Shown in pieces: positions 44,529 through 44,752 of a DNA stretch of 44,752 nucleotides; positions within the stretch are counted from its first letter, which is position 1, and the number at the start of each line of letters is the position of its first letter. The position numbers and the translations under genes were made by a program. The notes below the pieces were generated by a model, which did no database searches, had not been told where the DNA came from, and saw only the letters and a list, made by a program, of their open reading frames with translations. This DNA is from Rhodanobacter sp. GTDB lineage: Bacteria > Pseudomonadota > Gammaproteobacteria > Xanthomonadales > Rhodanobacteraceae. Where the stretch lies: positions 1 to 44,752 of the forward strand of contig DAHUXL010000255.1 in NCBI GenBank assembly GCA_027307195.1, in the 5' to 3' direction.

Positions 44529-44752
44529 ATGGATTTGCGCAAAATCAAGAAACTGATTGACCTGCTCGAGGAATCCAACCTCGCCGAATTGGAGATCAAG
44601 GAGGGCGAGGAAGTCGTCCGCCTGTCGCGCGTGCCGAAGAACGCCGCGCCGGTCGCCGCCGCGCCTGTAGCCGTGGCGGCCGCGCCCGCGCCGGTCGCGG
44701 CCCCAGCACCGGTGGCTGCCGTCGTCGAGGCTCCGGCCGCGAATGCATTGCC
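44529..44752 (+). CDS. accB: Biotin carboxyl carrier protein of acetyl-CoA carboxylase, 5' part
   Basis: This is the first 74 codons of accB; the gene runs off the right edge. It starts [20 protein letters not shown] and [13 protein letters not shown], typical of BCCP, then enters the flexible Ala/Pro/Val linker ([20 protein letters not shown]). The biotinyl domain with its MKM motif lies beyond the window. AAGG lies 8 bases before the ATG. BCCP carries the carboxyl group between the biotin carboxylase and carboxyltransferase in the first step of fatty-acid synthesis. Confidence 0.95.
   Translation, partial: MDLRKIKKLIDLLEESNLAELEIKEGEEVVRLSRVPKNAAPVAAAPVAVAAAPAPVAAPAPVAAVVEAPAANAL

Overview
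The window looks like a chromosome segment of a gammaproteobacterium of the Lysobacterales/Xanthomonadales group, most likely a Rhodanobacteraceae member such as Rhodanobacter or Dyella. This is inferred from high GC, dense gene packing, the types of protein present and the gene order groEL-groES-cutA-dsbD-tlpA-aroQ-accB. I could not confirm it by a search. About 40 protein genes can be supported; I see no rRNA, tRNA, insertion sequence, CRISPR array or prophage.

Layout. (1) Bases 1-7.2 kb: the end of a prolyl oligopeptidase gene, a long spacer, a CI-like helix-turn-helix regulator, a large Oar-like TonB-dependent receptor and an exported DipZ-like thioredoxin. This is the most accessory-looking part and may form a substrate-uptake unit. 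(2) 7.2-16.5 kb: a DoxX-like membrane protein divergent from a MocR-type regulator, a prolyl-4-hydroxylase-like dioxygenase, inorganic pyrophosphatase, a DUF2333 protein, a LysR regulator divergent from an MFS exporter and a quinone-oxidoreductase-like gene, and a ferritin-like protein. (3) 16.7-19.7 kb: an AefR-like TetR regulator divergent from an isoaspartyl-methyltransferase-like protein and a TolC-type outer-membrane channel. (4) 19.7-27.6 kb: an envelope-glycan region. It holds waaA divergent from lpxL, a polysaccharide deacetylase and a glycosyltransferase, facing a reverse-strand set of zinc-finger protein, glycosyltransferase, O-antigen ligase-like protein and glycosyltransferase. (5) 27.7-37.2 kb: a Yip1 membrane protein, YceI and a RutE-like nitroreductase, an ELM1-family protein, glnE divergent from an LtaS-like phosphoglycerol transferase, and a low-complexity exported protein. 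(6) 37.2-44.75 kb: groES-groEL under a clear CIRCE operator, cutA, an EamA transporter, dsbD-tlpA, aroQ and the start of accB.

Working together: WaaA and LpxL build Kdo-lipid A, and the adjacent transferases and ligase probably decorate the core. DsbD, the TlpA-like protein and the DipZ-like thioredoxin all serve periplasmic thiol chemistry. GroES/GroEL are under HrcA-type repression. Most of the window is ordinary core genome. The best leads are a DsbD with two N-terminal domains, an A/U hairpin that places the groEL ribosome-binding site in its loop, and the regulator/receptor/thioredoxin unit at the left end.
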